Assembly: GCF_009930795.1 (NCBI RefSeq)
Contig: NZ_CP017146.1
Span: 1,984,001-2,048,000 of the forward strand
Reading direction: 5' to 3'
From: Marisediminicola antarctica
Lineage (GTDB): Bacteria > Actinomycetota > Actinomycetes > Actinomycetales > Microbacteriaceae
DNA: 64,000 bases
The notes beneath the pieces are model-generated. The model searched no databases. It saw only the letters and a program-made list of their open reading frames with translations, and was not told where the DNA came from. Below are positions 51,762-60,707 of the stretch, piece after piece. Numbering within the stretch: the stretch's first letter is position 1; each line of letters opens with the position of its first letter. The position numbers and the translations under genes were made by a program.

Positions 51762-54635
51762 TCAGGGGTTCACTGGCAGTTCAGCGGGGCGAATCAGCCA
51801 GTAGCCCCCCTGCACCCGGTCATTCCAGTAGCCCTGGATACGGGCGCTCTCCGCCTTGTTCCTCTCGAGCGTCTCCTGCAGCGTTCGGATCTCCCTCGCG
51901 CCGAGCTGATCCTCGGGCCGTGCGTAGGTGGTGAGTATCTGCTGGATGTCGCCCGCTTCATATGCGGCGATCACTTCCTCGATCGCCACGACCAGCATGT
52001 CGGTGGTGGGCTCGTCGCCCACCTTGTCGCTCGCCTCGAACGGGGCCAAGGCCTGGCGCAGCACCTCCTGCATCTGCGCGACCTTCGCCTCGTCTGCCAC
52101 GTTCCCCGCGACCAACGCGGAGAGATCCTGGATCACCGCGCGGATGTCACTGATCTGCTGCTCCGCGGCCGCGATGGATCGGGCGAGCGCCTTGTAGCGG
52201 CTGAATAGTGGCGGCGTGTTTCCCGCCAAGCCTCCACGGGTGATATGCGAGCCTTCGGGGCGGTTCGCATAGAAATCGACCAGCTCGTCGAGGTGGTGGT
52301 CCAGCAGCACCTCGCGCAGCCCGCAGAATTCCGGGGAGACCTGGCACCCCTCCGAGCCAGTGCTCGAGTAGGTGCTGCCACGGTGCAGCCGGATCAGGGC
52401 CTTGCCTTTCGCTTGTGGGATCTCGTCTGCGGGTGCGGTATCCGGTGCGACGGGATTGGCGAAATAGTGAGCAGCCTCATGGACCCCGTCATACAGGAAT
52501 AGCCACGCGCCTGCGGGCTGGTCGGGCACGAGGGAGCGGCTGACATTGCGCACGTAGATGCGGTTCTTGGACGTGCTCACGCCCGCGACGGGGATCTTGT
52601 GGAACAGGTCGTCGCCGCTTGCGAAGAAGACGGCGCGACCGTTTCCGCCCTTCGCTGCCAGCGTCGCGGCCAGGTCGAAGTCCACCTCAACGTAGGTGCG
52701 GCCCGCGAATGGCTGTCCCGCCGCCTCCACGCCCTTTGCGGTCACCCGGCCATAGTGCAGGGAGGTTTCGTCGGTCACCATGAACGCGACGTTGATCGCG
52801 GCCTTTGCCGATAGGAAGCTGCGCACGTGGTAGTACCGGTTGCCGCGAATCGATGAGGACTTGCTGCCGCCGTCCTTACGTGAGGTGTAACTCGACCACG
52901 GGAACGCGGCCGCGATTCTGCCGCCCAGGACAGCGAACATCATTCCGTCGTAGTGGTCCCACCCGTACGTCGTTTTCTTGCTCGGCGGCGTCACCGGCCC
53001 TTGAAAGCCCTCCACGCCCGCCGGTATGGCCCAGCGCGAGCCTCCGGCGGGCAAGACCGGGTTCGCCTCCAGCGTCAGCTGAGGATCACCTCCGTTGGGC
53101 AGCGTCACCTTCGTGATGAGAAAGTCGCACCGTGTACCTGCATCCGCGTCGCCCAGCGCGATCGTGTCGAAGTTCGGGTTGATCTGCCCCAGCCGCTTGC
53201 GCTGTGCCGGTGTAACACTACGCAGCGTCACCGTGTTGGGTGCGCTCCGGGTTGCCGTTGCGCCGCGCACGCGTGCGCCGAGGGGGTCTATCAGCACCAG
53301 CGAGGGACGCGGGCTGATGCGCCAGGGCCCGGCCGCGGTAACAGTTGGCGGTGCATCCACGGTCACCGTCCTGAGGTTGGGATCGGCGGCCAGGATGCGG
53401 TATTTGTGGTGGGTGCGAACCGTGTCGGAGTCCAGAACGAGCACGTCGCGACCGGCCACGATGCGGGTGAAGTCCTGGGTTCCGTCCAGCGTCACGGTGT
53501 CGGCGTTCACCTGGGCCGCAGCACCGTACGGGGCCAACAGGTTCACCATGCGATAGGCCGCCGCGCCGGGGAGGACGGGCACGGCCCCTGCCTTAAGAGG
53601 GTCGGGGTAGTTCATGAAGAACTCGGTCACCGCTTCAAGCTGGAAGACGTTGTGTTGATCACGCATGTTGAAGGCGAAGCGGCGCACACCGGCTTGAGCC
53701 AGGTCGGGCCGGAAGCGCATGAGCAGCTGCGCCAGGTAGAGCGCTTTCTGCCGGTCGCCCACGGCCCGCCACTGCTCGTATGTCAGGTCGAGGTCATTGC
53801 GCGCCTGAAGCAGCGCGGTGTAGGGCAGCAGATGATTTGCGCCGATCACGTTCGCCGCCGTGCCCACGGGGATGAGCGGCCAACGCACCCTCAATGGACC
53901 GTTCCGCGCAGCTGCTGCCAGGGGCGCGTCCGCGGCGAGTAGGGAGCCTTCCGCCGCCTGGTAGAAGAATCCGGGGTCGTGGGGCCCCGCCTCGGCCATC
54001 ACACCAAACCACACTTGCAGCGCGCCCGCCGACGAGCCGGCGAGGTATGCCGTTCCGGCCCGTCCGAGCTTCTGCCCAGCGCGCACGTGGATCTCGCCGT
54101 TGCCCGCCAGGAAGTCGGCCCACGCCTTCTCATTGCACACGGCGCTCCGGCCTTTGCTGGTTGTCACGCTCGGGCAAAGCGCGATCTTCATCTCCTCAGC
54201 GTCCAGGTTGCCGTACTCGAACCAGCGCAGTGCCTCGACGCCGCGGGCAGTGTCAGTCCGCTCCGCGGGGCTGTGCGCGACCGCGTGCAGCAGCGGTGCC
54301 AGGGCATGACCATACGCCGGATCCAGCTTCGCAAATGTCGGCGTGAGGTAGAGGTTCACGGGTACGGGTGCGAGCGCCGTGCCGTCAAGCCGAAGCGGCC
54401 TGGCCTCGCAGGTGGCGACGGGGCCGGGGGGCCGCGTACTCAGCACGCCGGCGACGGCGGCATAGACGTCCGCGGCCACGAGGTCGTTCACCTGCATGTG
54501 CGCCACCACCGAGATGACCCCGACCTCACGCATCCCGGCGGGCAGATCCGCTCCGAATGCGATCCGCTCTCTCCAGGCTGCATACGAAGCTGACCCCGCC
54601 GGGGGACGCATGAAAAGGGCGAACAACTCCGGCAT
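51762..54635 (-). CDS. 957-aa protein with HRGS...SEGC catalytic-like motif
   Basis: Start ATG at 54635, preceded by GGGAGG; the open frame upstream to 54860 is not supported. No signal peptide. The N-terminal half (to about 330) has no known domain. At about residue 747-763 RLHRGSTYSSTGSEGCQVSP places a His and a Cys as in L,D-transpeptidase-like and phage-tail-associated HRGG...SEGCQ domains. Residues about 812-900 are helical with a probable coiled coil (AAAEQQISDIRAVIQDLSAL). Its partner with LysM suggests the pair acts on cell wall; inference only. Confidence 0.78.
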   Translation of the reverse strand: MPELFALFMRPPAGSASYAAWRERIAFGADLPAGMREVGVISVVAHMQVNDLVAADVYAAVAGVLSTRPPGPVATCEARPLRLDGTALAPVPVNLYLTPTFAKLDPAYGHALAPLLHAVAHSPAERTDTARGVEALRWFEYGNLDAEEMKIALCPSVTTSKGRSAVCNEKAWADFLAGNGEIHVRAGQKLGRAGTAYLAGSSAGALQVWFGVMAEAGPHDPGFFYQAAEGSLLAADAPLAAAARNGPLRVRWPLIPVGTAANVIGANHLLPYTALLQARNDLDLTYEQWRAVGDRQKALYLAQLLMRFRPDLAQAGVRRFAFNMRDQHNVFQLEAVTEFFMNYPDPLKAGAVPVLPGAAAYRMVNLLAPYGAAAQVNADTVTLDGTQDFTRIVAGRDVLVLDSDTVRTHHKYRILAADPNLRTVTVDAPPTVTAAGPWRISPRPSLVLIDPLGARVRGATATRSAPNTVTLRSVTPAQRKRLGQINPNFDTIALGDADAGTRCDFLITKVTLPNGGDPQLTLEANPVLPAGGSRWAIPAGVEGFQGPVTPPSKKTTYGWDHYDGMMFAVLGGRIAAAFPWSSYTSRKDGGSKSSSIRGNRYYHVRSFLSAKAAINVAFMVTDETSLHYGRVTAKGVEAAGQPFAGRTYVEVDFDLAATLAAKGGNGRAVFFASGDDLFHKIPVAGVSTSKNRIYVRNVSRSLVPDQPAGAWLFLYDGVHEAAHYFANPVAPDTAPADEIPQAKGKALIRLHRGSTYSSTGSEGCQVSPEFCGLREVLLDHHLDELVDFYANRPEGSHITRGGLAGNTPPLFSRYKALARSIAAAEQQISDIRAVIQDLSALVAGNVADEAKVAQMQEVLRQALAPFEASDKVGDEPTTDMLVVAIEEVIAAYEAGDIQQILTTYARPEDQLGAREIRTLQETLERNKAESARIQGYWNDRVQGGYWLIRPAELPVNP

Positions 54636-54860
54636 CGACTGGCCTCCCGGCGGGAATCGAACGATTGTGAACCACATGCTACTGCTGGCACGAAGCAGAC
54701 GTCGACCCCGGGGATTCGAGAACTTCGCGCGCACAGAATCAGACGGGGTGGGGGCGATCGCGGACGCGCACCACATCGTCACGGAACTCGCTCGGGTAAG
54801 GCTTGGGCATAGCAACATCCTTCCAGGCCGCCCTCCCGGGCAAGCCAGATCAGATGTCAC

Positions 54861-55370
54861 CTATCCGTGCAGCAGTCCCCTTTCGTCGAGTGCGTTGAAC
54901 GGTTCGTCGAGCAGCAGAACCTGGGGGCTTTCCATGAAGGCTTGGGCGAGAGCGAGTTTCTGCTTCATGCCGAACGAGAAGGCTCGAACGCGTTGAGGTG
55001 AACGCGGGTCGAGGCCCACGGCGACCAGTGCGGCTGCGCAGACGGCGGGTGTGTCGCGTTTACGAATGGCTGCGAGGTCTAGCAAATTGTCGAGTGCCGT
55101 GAGTCCAGCAAGGTAGGCGGGGCCGTTGATGGAGATGCCGAATCGGTCCGGGAATGTTCGATTCGCGGACAGCAGTGACGAGTCGATGGAGACACTGCCC
55201 GTATCGGGTGCGATCAAGCCGCACAGCATTTGTAGGAGTACGGATTTCCCGGAGCCGTTCGGCCCGCAGAGTCCGTAGCGCCGCCCGCGTTCAATTTTGA
55301 GCGAAACATCCGAAAGCACCTGTTTCCCTGTGAACGATTTTGACGCGCTGCGGACTTCAATGATGGACAT
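54861..55370 (-). pseudogene. ABC transporter ATPase, C-terminally truncated
   Basis: 169 residues from ATG 55370. Walker A GPNGSGKS, signature-region FSFGMKQKLALAQAF and Walker B LLLDEPFNALDERG are present, then GLLHG and a stop. The family needs about 40-60 more residues including the H-loop histidine, so the protein probably cannot hydrolyse ATP normally. The lost end coincides with the edge of the giant-gene block. Upstream it overlaps the permease gene by 14 bp. Confidence 0.8.
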
Positions 55371-56760
55371 GGTGAACCTCCGAATGGTGGGCAGACTTGA
55401 CGACAATGACTAGTGCGCTGAAGCACGCGATGGTCGTACTGGCAAGAACGACGAAGGCGATGGCGGATGCTTCCCCCATCCATTGCCCGGACCAGGCGAG
55501 CAGAGGATTCCAGGGTGACCACAGCGGCGGGAAGAATCCCAGTACGAGTATGCCGCAGCTGATGGCGGCGGGTGCGGCTTCCGAGTTGAATACGATCACT
55601 CCCAGAATGAGCAGGATCACGACCAGGGCCACCGAGACAAGGAGTCGGACGAGAAGGGTGGCCTCCTCGGCGATCTCGCTTGCTGAAGCGAAGGGATCGC
55701 CGCCGAAGGTAGCGAAATGGAATGCGACGACAGTGACGGCGACGGTGAGCACCGCGCGAGCTGCCCAGCCGAGCTCGCGGGTGAGGGATGCTGTGACCCA
55801 GCGTGTGGTGGAGCGGGATCTGATGCGTATGAGCGCGCTTCTGTGAGTCCAGTCCGTTGCGAAGCGCGCTGTGGCCGCAATGCCGAGGGTGAGAATCACT
55901 GTCATTCCTACGAGGTAATCGACCATCGATGCACCGACACCGACAAAGACGGTCGAAAGTGCCCTCGCGGCCGCGGGCTCGCCCGGTAACGGGGCGACAG
56001 CGCCGAGGACGCCGACGAGGAGGGCGAGAAACAGCGCGATCGATCGCGCCTCCAGGTACGGTCGGCGCGCGCCGGAGTCTTTCCATTGCGCCACTGCAGA
56101 ACAGAGGACGAACGCGAACACGGCAGCAATCAACAGGCTGACGAAGAGGCTGGGCCGCGACCGTAGGTATTCGAGGCTGACGTACTGGGCGAAGTTGAGG
56201 GGGTGGGGCACGCTAAACACACCGATGTTTGGCAGTAGCGAGAAGGACCAGATCAGAATTGCGGCCACGACGCTGACCTGCAGGGAGTCGGAAAGGAGCC
56301 GTACTGTCAGAAGCACCCAGTACAGGGTCGCGAACCCTATTGCCAGCAGCGCCGCTGCGCCCGCAAGAACGCCAACGGACACTGCGGCAACGTCCATGCC
56401 GCCAACGCCAGCAGGCATGGTCGTCAGAGCAACGCCGAGCCACACCACAGAAACCACGGTCGCGGCGATGGCGAATCGCGCGAGCAGGGTCCACAACGGC
56501 TCAAATGCGAGTGCCCGTCGGCTTCCCCGCCGGACGAGCCGCTGCGGCGTAAGTGCCCGATCTGTCGCGATCGATGCCGCGATCAGCCAGACTGGCGCAG
56601 CCACGAATGTGTGAAATCTCTCGTTCGAGCTCAGCGCCGCGACGAGCGCCGCACCCGACGTTTCCTCGACCGCGCCGCGGCTGCTGAATGCGTAGCCGAG
56701 CGCGAAGAGCGCAAAGGCCACGAGAAGGACGACAAATTGGAGCCATGTGCCCGAGGTCAT
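55357..56760 (-). CDS. ABC-2-type permease, large
   Basis: 467 aa with ten or more hydrophobic segments spread over the whole length (LQFVVLLVAFALFALGYAF, FLALLVGVLGAVAPL, LLVSVALVVILLILGVIVF). It overlaps the ATPase gene by 14 bp and its start overlaps the upstream permease stop by one base, so it is part of one exporter operon. His-rich C-terminus (HHSEVHHVHH). Confidence 0.75.
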   Translation of the reverse strand: MTSGTWLQFVVLLVAFALFALGYAFSSRGAVEETSGAALVAALSSNERFHTFVAAPVWLIAASIATDRALTPQRLVRRGSRRALAFEPLWTLLARFAIAATVVSVVWLGVALTTMPAGVGGMDVAAVSVGVLAGAAALLAIGFATLYWVLLTVRLLSDSLQVSVVAAILIWSFSLLPNIGVFSVPHPLNFAQYVSLEYLRSRPSLFVSLLIAAVFAFVLCSAVAQWKDSGARRPYLEARSIALFLALLVGVLGAVAPLPGEPAAARALSTVFVGVGASMVDYLVGMTVILTLGIAATARFATDWTHRSALIRIRSRSTTRWVTASLTRELGWAARAVLTVAVTVVAFHFATFGGDPFASASEIAEEATLLVRLLVSVALVVILLILGVIVFNSEAAPAAISCGILVLGFFPPLWSPWNPLLAWSGQWMGEASAIAFVVLASTTIACFSALVIVVKSAHHSEVHHVHH

Positions 56761-57611
56761 CAGCGGAGGGACGGCAGGTCATGCTCGTGGCGGATTGCCC
56801 ACCCCCACGCCACCGCAACCCCGATCGCTAGGAGCGCTGTCGGCAGCACGGTTATGACGATCGGTGACTGCTGCAATCCGAACGGCGCGAGCGAGTAGAG
56901 GAGGCCTGCGAAGGGCCCCACGAGGATCGCAGCCGCGATGATCTCCACCATATAGGCGCCGAGGGGGAGCAGCAGGCCGAGCACCCGGTTTTGCAGAAGA
57001 ATCATCGCCACGGCCGCAAACGCACCGTAGACACCTGCGGCGAATCCAAACCACAGCGCGGAGACTGCCCCGAACACCGGGGTACCCAACGCCATCAACT
57101 GGCTGAATGCGGTCAGCGATTGCTCATAGTCGGCCACCTCCTTCGGGCTGGACAGAAAATTGATGGAGGGGTCGATGAATGGGTCCCCCAGGAGTGGCCA
57201 TGCAAGAAATGCGATTGCGTAGACGAGCGCAACTGATCCGCCAAAAATCAGGCCCGGTGTGAGGAAGCTGGTCAGCAGACGCGCGCGCAGAAACGCAACT
57301 GTCGATTGCCTCGGCCGAAGGTTGGCCGCATGACGATGGCCCAACTCGTTGTAGAGTCGCGCGCAGCCGGCCCACCCTGCCAGGAAAGGGATGACAAGCA
57401 CGAGTGGACTGCTCAAGTACAAGACGAAGACGTTCAGCTGACTGGAGAGCGCATATTGCTGTATCTGGACGGTGCCCCAGACGACAGGGACTCCGACCGC
57501 GATCATGGCGACCGCGATCGGGGTGAGTGAATGCCGGGCCCTCCGCCTACGAAGAACTCCGCTCACTCCAGCGTCTGACCTGGCGGCACGCGTGTAGTCA
57601 CTCATCGTCAT
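56760..57611 (-). CDS. Membrane permease of the same operon
   Basis: 283 aa (ATG at 57611; a second ATG two codons on at 57605). About six hydrophobic segments (IAVAMIAVGVPVVWGTVQI, LVLVIPFLAGWAGCARLYN, LVYAIAFLAWPLLGDPF, FGFAAGVYGAFAAVAMILL). Gene order and overlaps mark it as a subunit of the exporter. Family not recognised beyond general permease character. Confidence 0.75.
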   Translation of the reverse strand: MTMSDYTRAARSDAGVSGVLRRRRARHSLTPIAVAMIAVGVPVVWGTVQIQQYALSSQLNVFVLYLSSPLVLVIPFLAGWAGCARLYNELGHRHAANLRPRQSTVAFLRARLLTSFLTPGLIFGGSVALVYAIAFLAWPLLGDPFIDPSINFLSSPKEVADYEQSLTAFSQLMALGTPVFGAVSALWFGFAAGVYGAFAAVAMILLQNRVLGLLLPLGAYMVEIIAAAILVGPFAGLLYSLAPFGLQQSPIVITVLPTALLAIGVAVAWGWAIRHEHDLPSLR

Positions 57612-57658
57612 TCGCGGGTCCGTACCGGTGGTGAAACGTGGCCGACTTCATGCTGGTG

Positions 57659-58057
57659 CTAGTTGCTGGCGAAGTATCCGGATACCTGGACATCCACCAC
57701 ATGGAAGGTTGATACCCGCATCTGCGCCACAACGTTCTTTGTTCCGGCGGAGATGCTGTTGGGCAAGTTCGCGCCGCTTCCCACAGGGACCGTGGTTCCA
57801 CAGCTTGTGTTCGATCCGACGCACTGTTTCGCACTAATGGTGTAGCTGCCGCCGACGCCAACCTGCGAAAGCAGGCCAGCGCGACTCGAAATGCTCTTCG
57901 TCTGAAGTCCTGAATAGGCCGCACCGCCGAATTTGGGTGCGGGCGTGTTGAAGGAGACGAGTGTCGTCCCAGCGTTGGCCGCTCCTGCCCCACCCACCAC
58001 GAGCGCGACTGCGACTGCGACGACAGCAGTGGTCAAGAATTTCTTACCGGCCCTCAT
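57659..58057 (-). CDS. Secreted peptide precursor
   Basis: 132 aa with an AAGGAG site (58070-58065) and a classic signal peptide (KKFLTTAVVAVAVALVVGGAGAANA). The mature part of about 105 residues is Ser/Gly/Val-rich with two cysteines seven apart (QCVGSNTSCG). It is the first gene of the exporter-like operon. A bacteriocin-like or self-recognition role, with the transporter for immunity, is possible but not shown. Confidence 0.7.
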   Translation of the reverse strand: MRAGKKFLTTAVVAVAVALVVGGAGAANAGTTLVSFNTPAPKFGGAAYSGLQTKSISSRAGLLSQVGVGGSYTISAKQCVGSNTSCGTTVPVGSGANLPNSISAGTKNVVAQMRVSTFHVVDVQVSGYFASN

Positions 58058-58306
58058 TGATTCTCCTTAGGAAATCTTGCGGCGGTAGGACATCAGACCA
58101 AAGACCACTCCGGCTCACGATGGCTGGCGAGGTGAGCATTGATCGTGACGCTACTACCTCGAATAGCTATAGAAAATAGGTTTCTTCACCTTGGGGCCGA
58201 TTCCAATCATTGGTCAGTCCGGAATCATGGCACGGAGAGGGCACGAGCCTCGTCGGGCTTGACTCCTATTCAGACGAGCCTTCTGATCAACGCCCAATCT
58301 TCCAAA

Positions 58307-58336
58307 GGGTTGCGTCCCTTTGAGTGGTGTGGTTTC
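58307..58336 (+). repeat. IS256-type left inverted repeat
   Basis: GGGTTGCGTCCC, then TTTGAGTGGTGTGGTTT; compares with the complement of the right end. Confidence 0.8.
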
Positions 58337-58426
58337 CCGCTCTTGAGCGTTGCTCCGCCAACGTGAAGAGCCACCGTGGGATGGTCAGTGAGTACCGATC
58401 AAAGAACTCACAAAGGACACCACACG

Positions 58427-59671
58427 ATGGCTCTAGACCAGTCTGCCCTGCTTAACCTGCTGGGCGATCTCAAACTCACCGATGTCACCGATCGCATCCG
58501 CGTCGCGACCGAAACGCTGTATCAAGAACTGATCGATGCCGAAGCGTCCGCGGTCATCGGCGCCACCCCCTTCGAACGCTCCGGCGACCGCACCACCTAC
58601 CGCAACGGCACCCGGCCGCGGACCTTGTCGACCACGGCCGGCGACCTCGATTTGAAGATCCCGAAGCTACGCGCGGGGTCGTTCTTCCCGGCGCTGCTCG
58701 AGCGGCGCCGCCGCGTCGACCAGGCCCTGTTCGCGGTCGTGATGGAGGCCTATGTCCACGGCGTCTCGACCCGCAAGGTCGACGATTTGGTCAAAGCACT
58801 CGGCGCCGATACCGGGATCTCCAAGTCCGAAGTGTCCCGGATTTGCGCGGGTCTGGACGCCGAGGTCGCTCAGCTCCGCGACCGGACCCTGGCCGTGCAG
58901 GACTTCCCCTACGTGTTCCTCGACGCCACCTACTGCAAGGCCAGGGTCGGCCACCGCATCGTGTCCCAGGCCATGGTCGTCGCGGTCGGTGTTGCCGCCG
59001 ACGGGCGCCGGGAAGTGCTCGGCTTCGACGTCGGCGACAGCGAGAACGAGGGCTTCTGGACCAGCTTCCTGCGGTCGCTGAAGGCCCGCGGCCTCGACGG
59101 GGTCAAGCTCGTCATGTCTGACGCCCACACCGGTCTCAAGAAGGCCATCGGAACGGTGTTCCAAGGTGCCGGCTGGCAACGCTGCCGGGTCCATTTCATG
59201 CGCAACGTCCTCGCCGTGGTGCCGAAGGGATCCCAGGAGATGGTCGCCTCGATCATCCGCACCATCTTCGCCCAGCCCGACCGGGAACACATCCAGAAGC
59301 AGTTCGGCGACGTCACGACCATGCTCGGCCGCTCTCACCCGAAGGTCGCCGCGATGCTCATCGACGCGCAACCCGACCTGCTCGCCTTCGCCGGGTTCCC
59401 ACGCCGCCACTGGCGCCAAATCTGGTCCACGAACCCGCTGGAACGGGTGAACAAGGAGATCAAACGCCGCACCGACGTCGTCGGCGTGTTCCCCAACGCC
59501 GCGGCCCTGCTGCGCCTGGCCGGGTCGGTCCTGATCGAGCAGCACGACGAGTGGGAAGCCGGCGAACGACGCTACTTCTCCGAAGCATCCATGCTCGAGC
59601 TGGCCATCATGAACAACCCCGCCGACACCCTCGATCAGGCGGTGATCCTCCCCGAACTCGCCGCCGCCTAA
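58427..59671 (+). CDS. IS256-family transposase
   Basis: 414 aa from ATG 58427; the upstream open stretch is IS leader. DDE Mutator-type: first Asp in FLDATYCKARVGHR, second in LVMSDAHTGLKKAI, Glu in TNPLERVNKEIKRRTDVVGVF. The ribosome site AAAGGACACC precedes the ATG. Full length and intact. Confidence 0.95.
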   Translation: MALDQSALLNLLGDLKLTDVTDRIRVATETLYQELIDAEASAVIGATPFERSGDRTTYRNGTRPRTLSTTAGDLDLKIPKLRAGSFFPALLERRRRVDQALFAVVMEAYVHGVSTRKVDDLVKALGADTGISKSEVSRICAGLDAEVAQLRDRTLAVQDFPYVFLDATYCKARVGHRIVSQAMVVAVGVAADGRREVLGFDVGDSENEGFWTSFLRSLKARGLDGVKLVMSDAHTGLKKAIGTVFQGAGWQRCRVHFMRNVLAVVPKGSQEMVASIIRTIFAQPDREHIQKQFGDVTTMLGRSHPKVAAMLIDAQPDLLAFAGFPRRHWRQIWSTNPLERVNKEIKRRTDVVGVFPNAAALLRLAGSVLIEQHDEWEAGERRYFSEASMLELAIMNNPADTLDQAVILPELAAA

Positions 59672-59700
59672 ACTGAAACAACTGACCCGCACGGTGTTGA

Positions 59701-59730
59701 GAAACTCCACCACTCAGCGGGACGTGACCC
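59701..59730 (+). repeat. IS256-type right inverted repeat
   Basis: GAAACTCCACCACTCAGCGG followed by GACGTGACCC, at the end of the element. Confidence 0.8.
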
Positions 59731-60152
59731 ATCGAGTTCGCCGTATGGGTCTCCCTCGAGGGAAGAATCCGGATCATCGGGCGCCCACGAGGAGGGGTCT
59801 GCCATAGCCAGCCTCACATTCCGCCAGGTTTGTGAGGTCGTTGCCAGATAGTTTCAGCAGGCTGTCGCGCCACTACGCCTCCAGCTCGTGGAGGCCGCTG
59901 GTCTCAAGCTCCACCAGGATTCTCTCGAAGTCGGCGAACGACTGCTCCGGATCGCCGAGCATGTTCGGGCTCGCCAGGGATCCCGCCTGGCCCGCGCCCA
60001 GAGGAATCGGCGCCGGCGGGAACTACAGATCGCACTGGGTCTGGTCGCCGGCGCGATAGCTCAACCGGTCGGCCGGATCGGCAGGGGCATAAACTTGTTG
60101 ACCTGCTCTCACGTCCACCACTACGTTGAGCCCACAGATACTAGGAGGGCAC
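59731..60152. other. Stretch with no supported gene
   Basis: About 420 bases between the IS and the protease gene. A plus-strand frame from 59888 reads GLKLHQDSLEVGERLLRIAE and is Arg-rich without known domains. AGGAGGG at 60143-60149 is the ribosome site of the next gene. Confidence 0.45.
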
Positions 60153-60707
60153 GTGCTCCACGTAGATCGAATTCGACGACGACGTCAACGGGGGGTGTTG
60201 GTGCTTTCGGTGGTTCTGGCTCTCGTCGGTTCTACCCTTGCCGCCAGTCCCGCTTTTGCTACCCACCAGGGCACGGCAGGCTCGGGGCGGCTGTACACGC
60301 CCAATTGGAGCGTATGCAACGCTGGTGCAAGCGCTGGCGTCAGTGGAACAAATTGGGCTATCGGGCAGATCAACCCGACAGACGTTAATGCTTCTGTGGT
60401 CGGCTGCCCTGGAAGCTGGAACGTATCAGTCAACTCGGTCAGCTATCCAGAGACCTGGTACGGGGCCACCTCCTGCTTTACCGCAGTGCAGAACGGCGTC
60501 TGCGGCAGTGGTAAAGGCGTCAAGCTCAATACACGGACATTGACCACTACCCAGCAATGGCAAAAAACGGCCCTTCACGAGCTCGGGCATGTAGCGGGCC
60601 TTGGCCATCGCACCGTCGATACATCCGTGATGGCTTCGGGGGCATCGCCGCCCGTGTCTCAGTATCTTGATCAACACGATAGGGATTCGATCAATGCTTC
60701 TTACTAA
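60153..60707 (+). CDS. Secreted metzincin-type zinc protease
   Basis: 184 aa from a GTG with a strong AGGAGGG site. Signal peptide (VLVLSVVLALVGSTLAASPAFA). Near residue 140 the motif HELGHVAGLGH has the full HExxHxxGxxH metzincin form, so zinc and the catalytic Glu are in place, and a downstream TSVMASG supplies the Met-turn-like methionine. Several cysteines may form disulfides. Likely an exported protease of the matrixin-like group; substrate unknown. The end overlaps the next gene. DNA here is visibly AT-richer than the core. Confidence 0.78.
   Translation: MLHVDRIRRRRQRGVLVLSVVLALVGSTLAASPAFATHQGTAGSGRLYTPNWSVCNAGASAGVSGTNWAIGQINPTDVNASVVGCPGSWNVSVNSVSYPETWYGATSCFTAVQNGVCGSGKGVKLNTRTLTTTQQWQKTALHELGHVAGLGHRTVDTSVMASGASPPVSQYLDQHDRDSINASY

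Larger units (their letters stand above)
58307..59730 (+). mobile_element. IS256-family insertion sequence
   Basis: 1424 bp bounded by 30-bp imperfect inverted repeats (24 of 30 bases match): 58307-58336 and 59701-59730, ends GGGTtgCGTCCC and GGGTcaCGTCCC. It holds one transposase gene. The eight or nine flanking bases on the two sides do not match, so no target duplication is visible. Confidence 0.85.
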
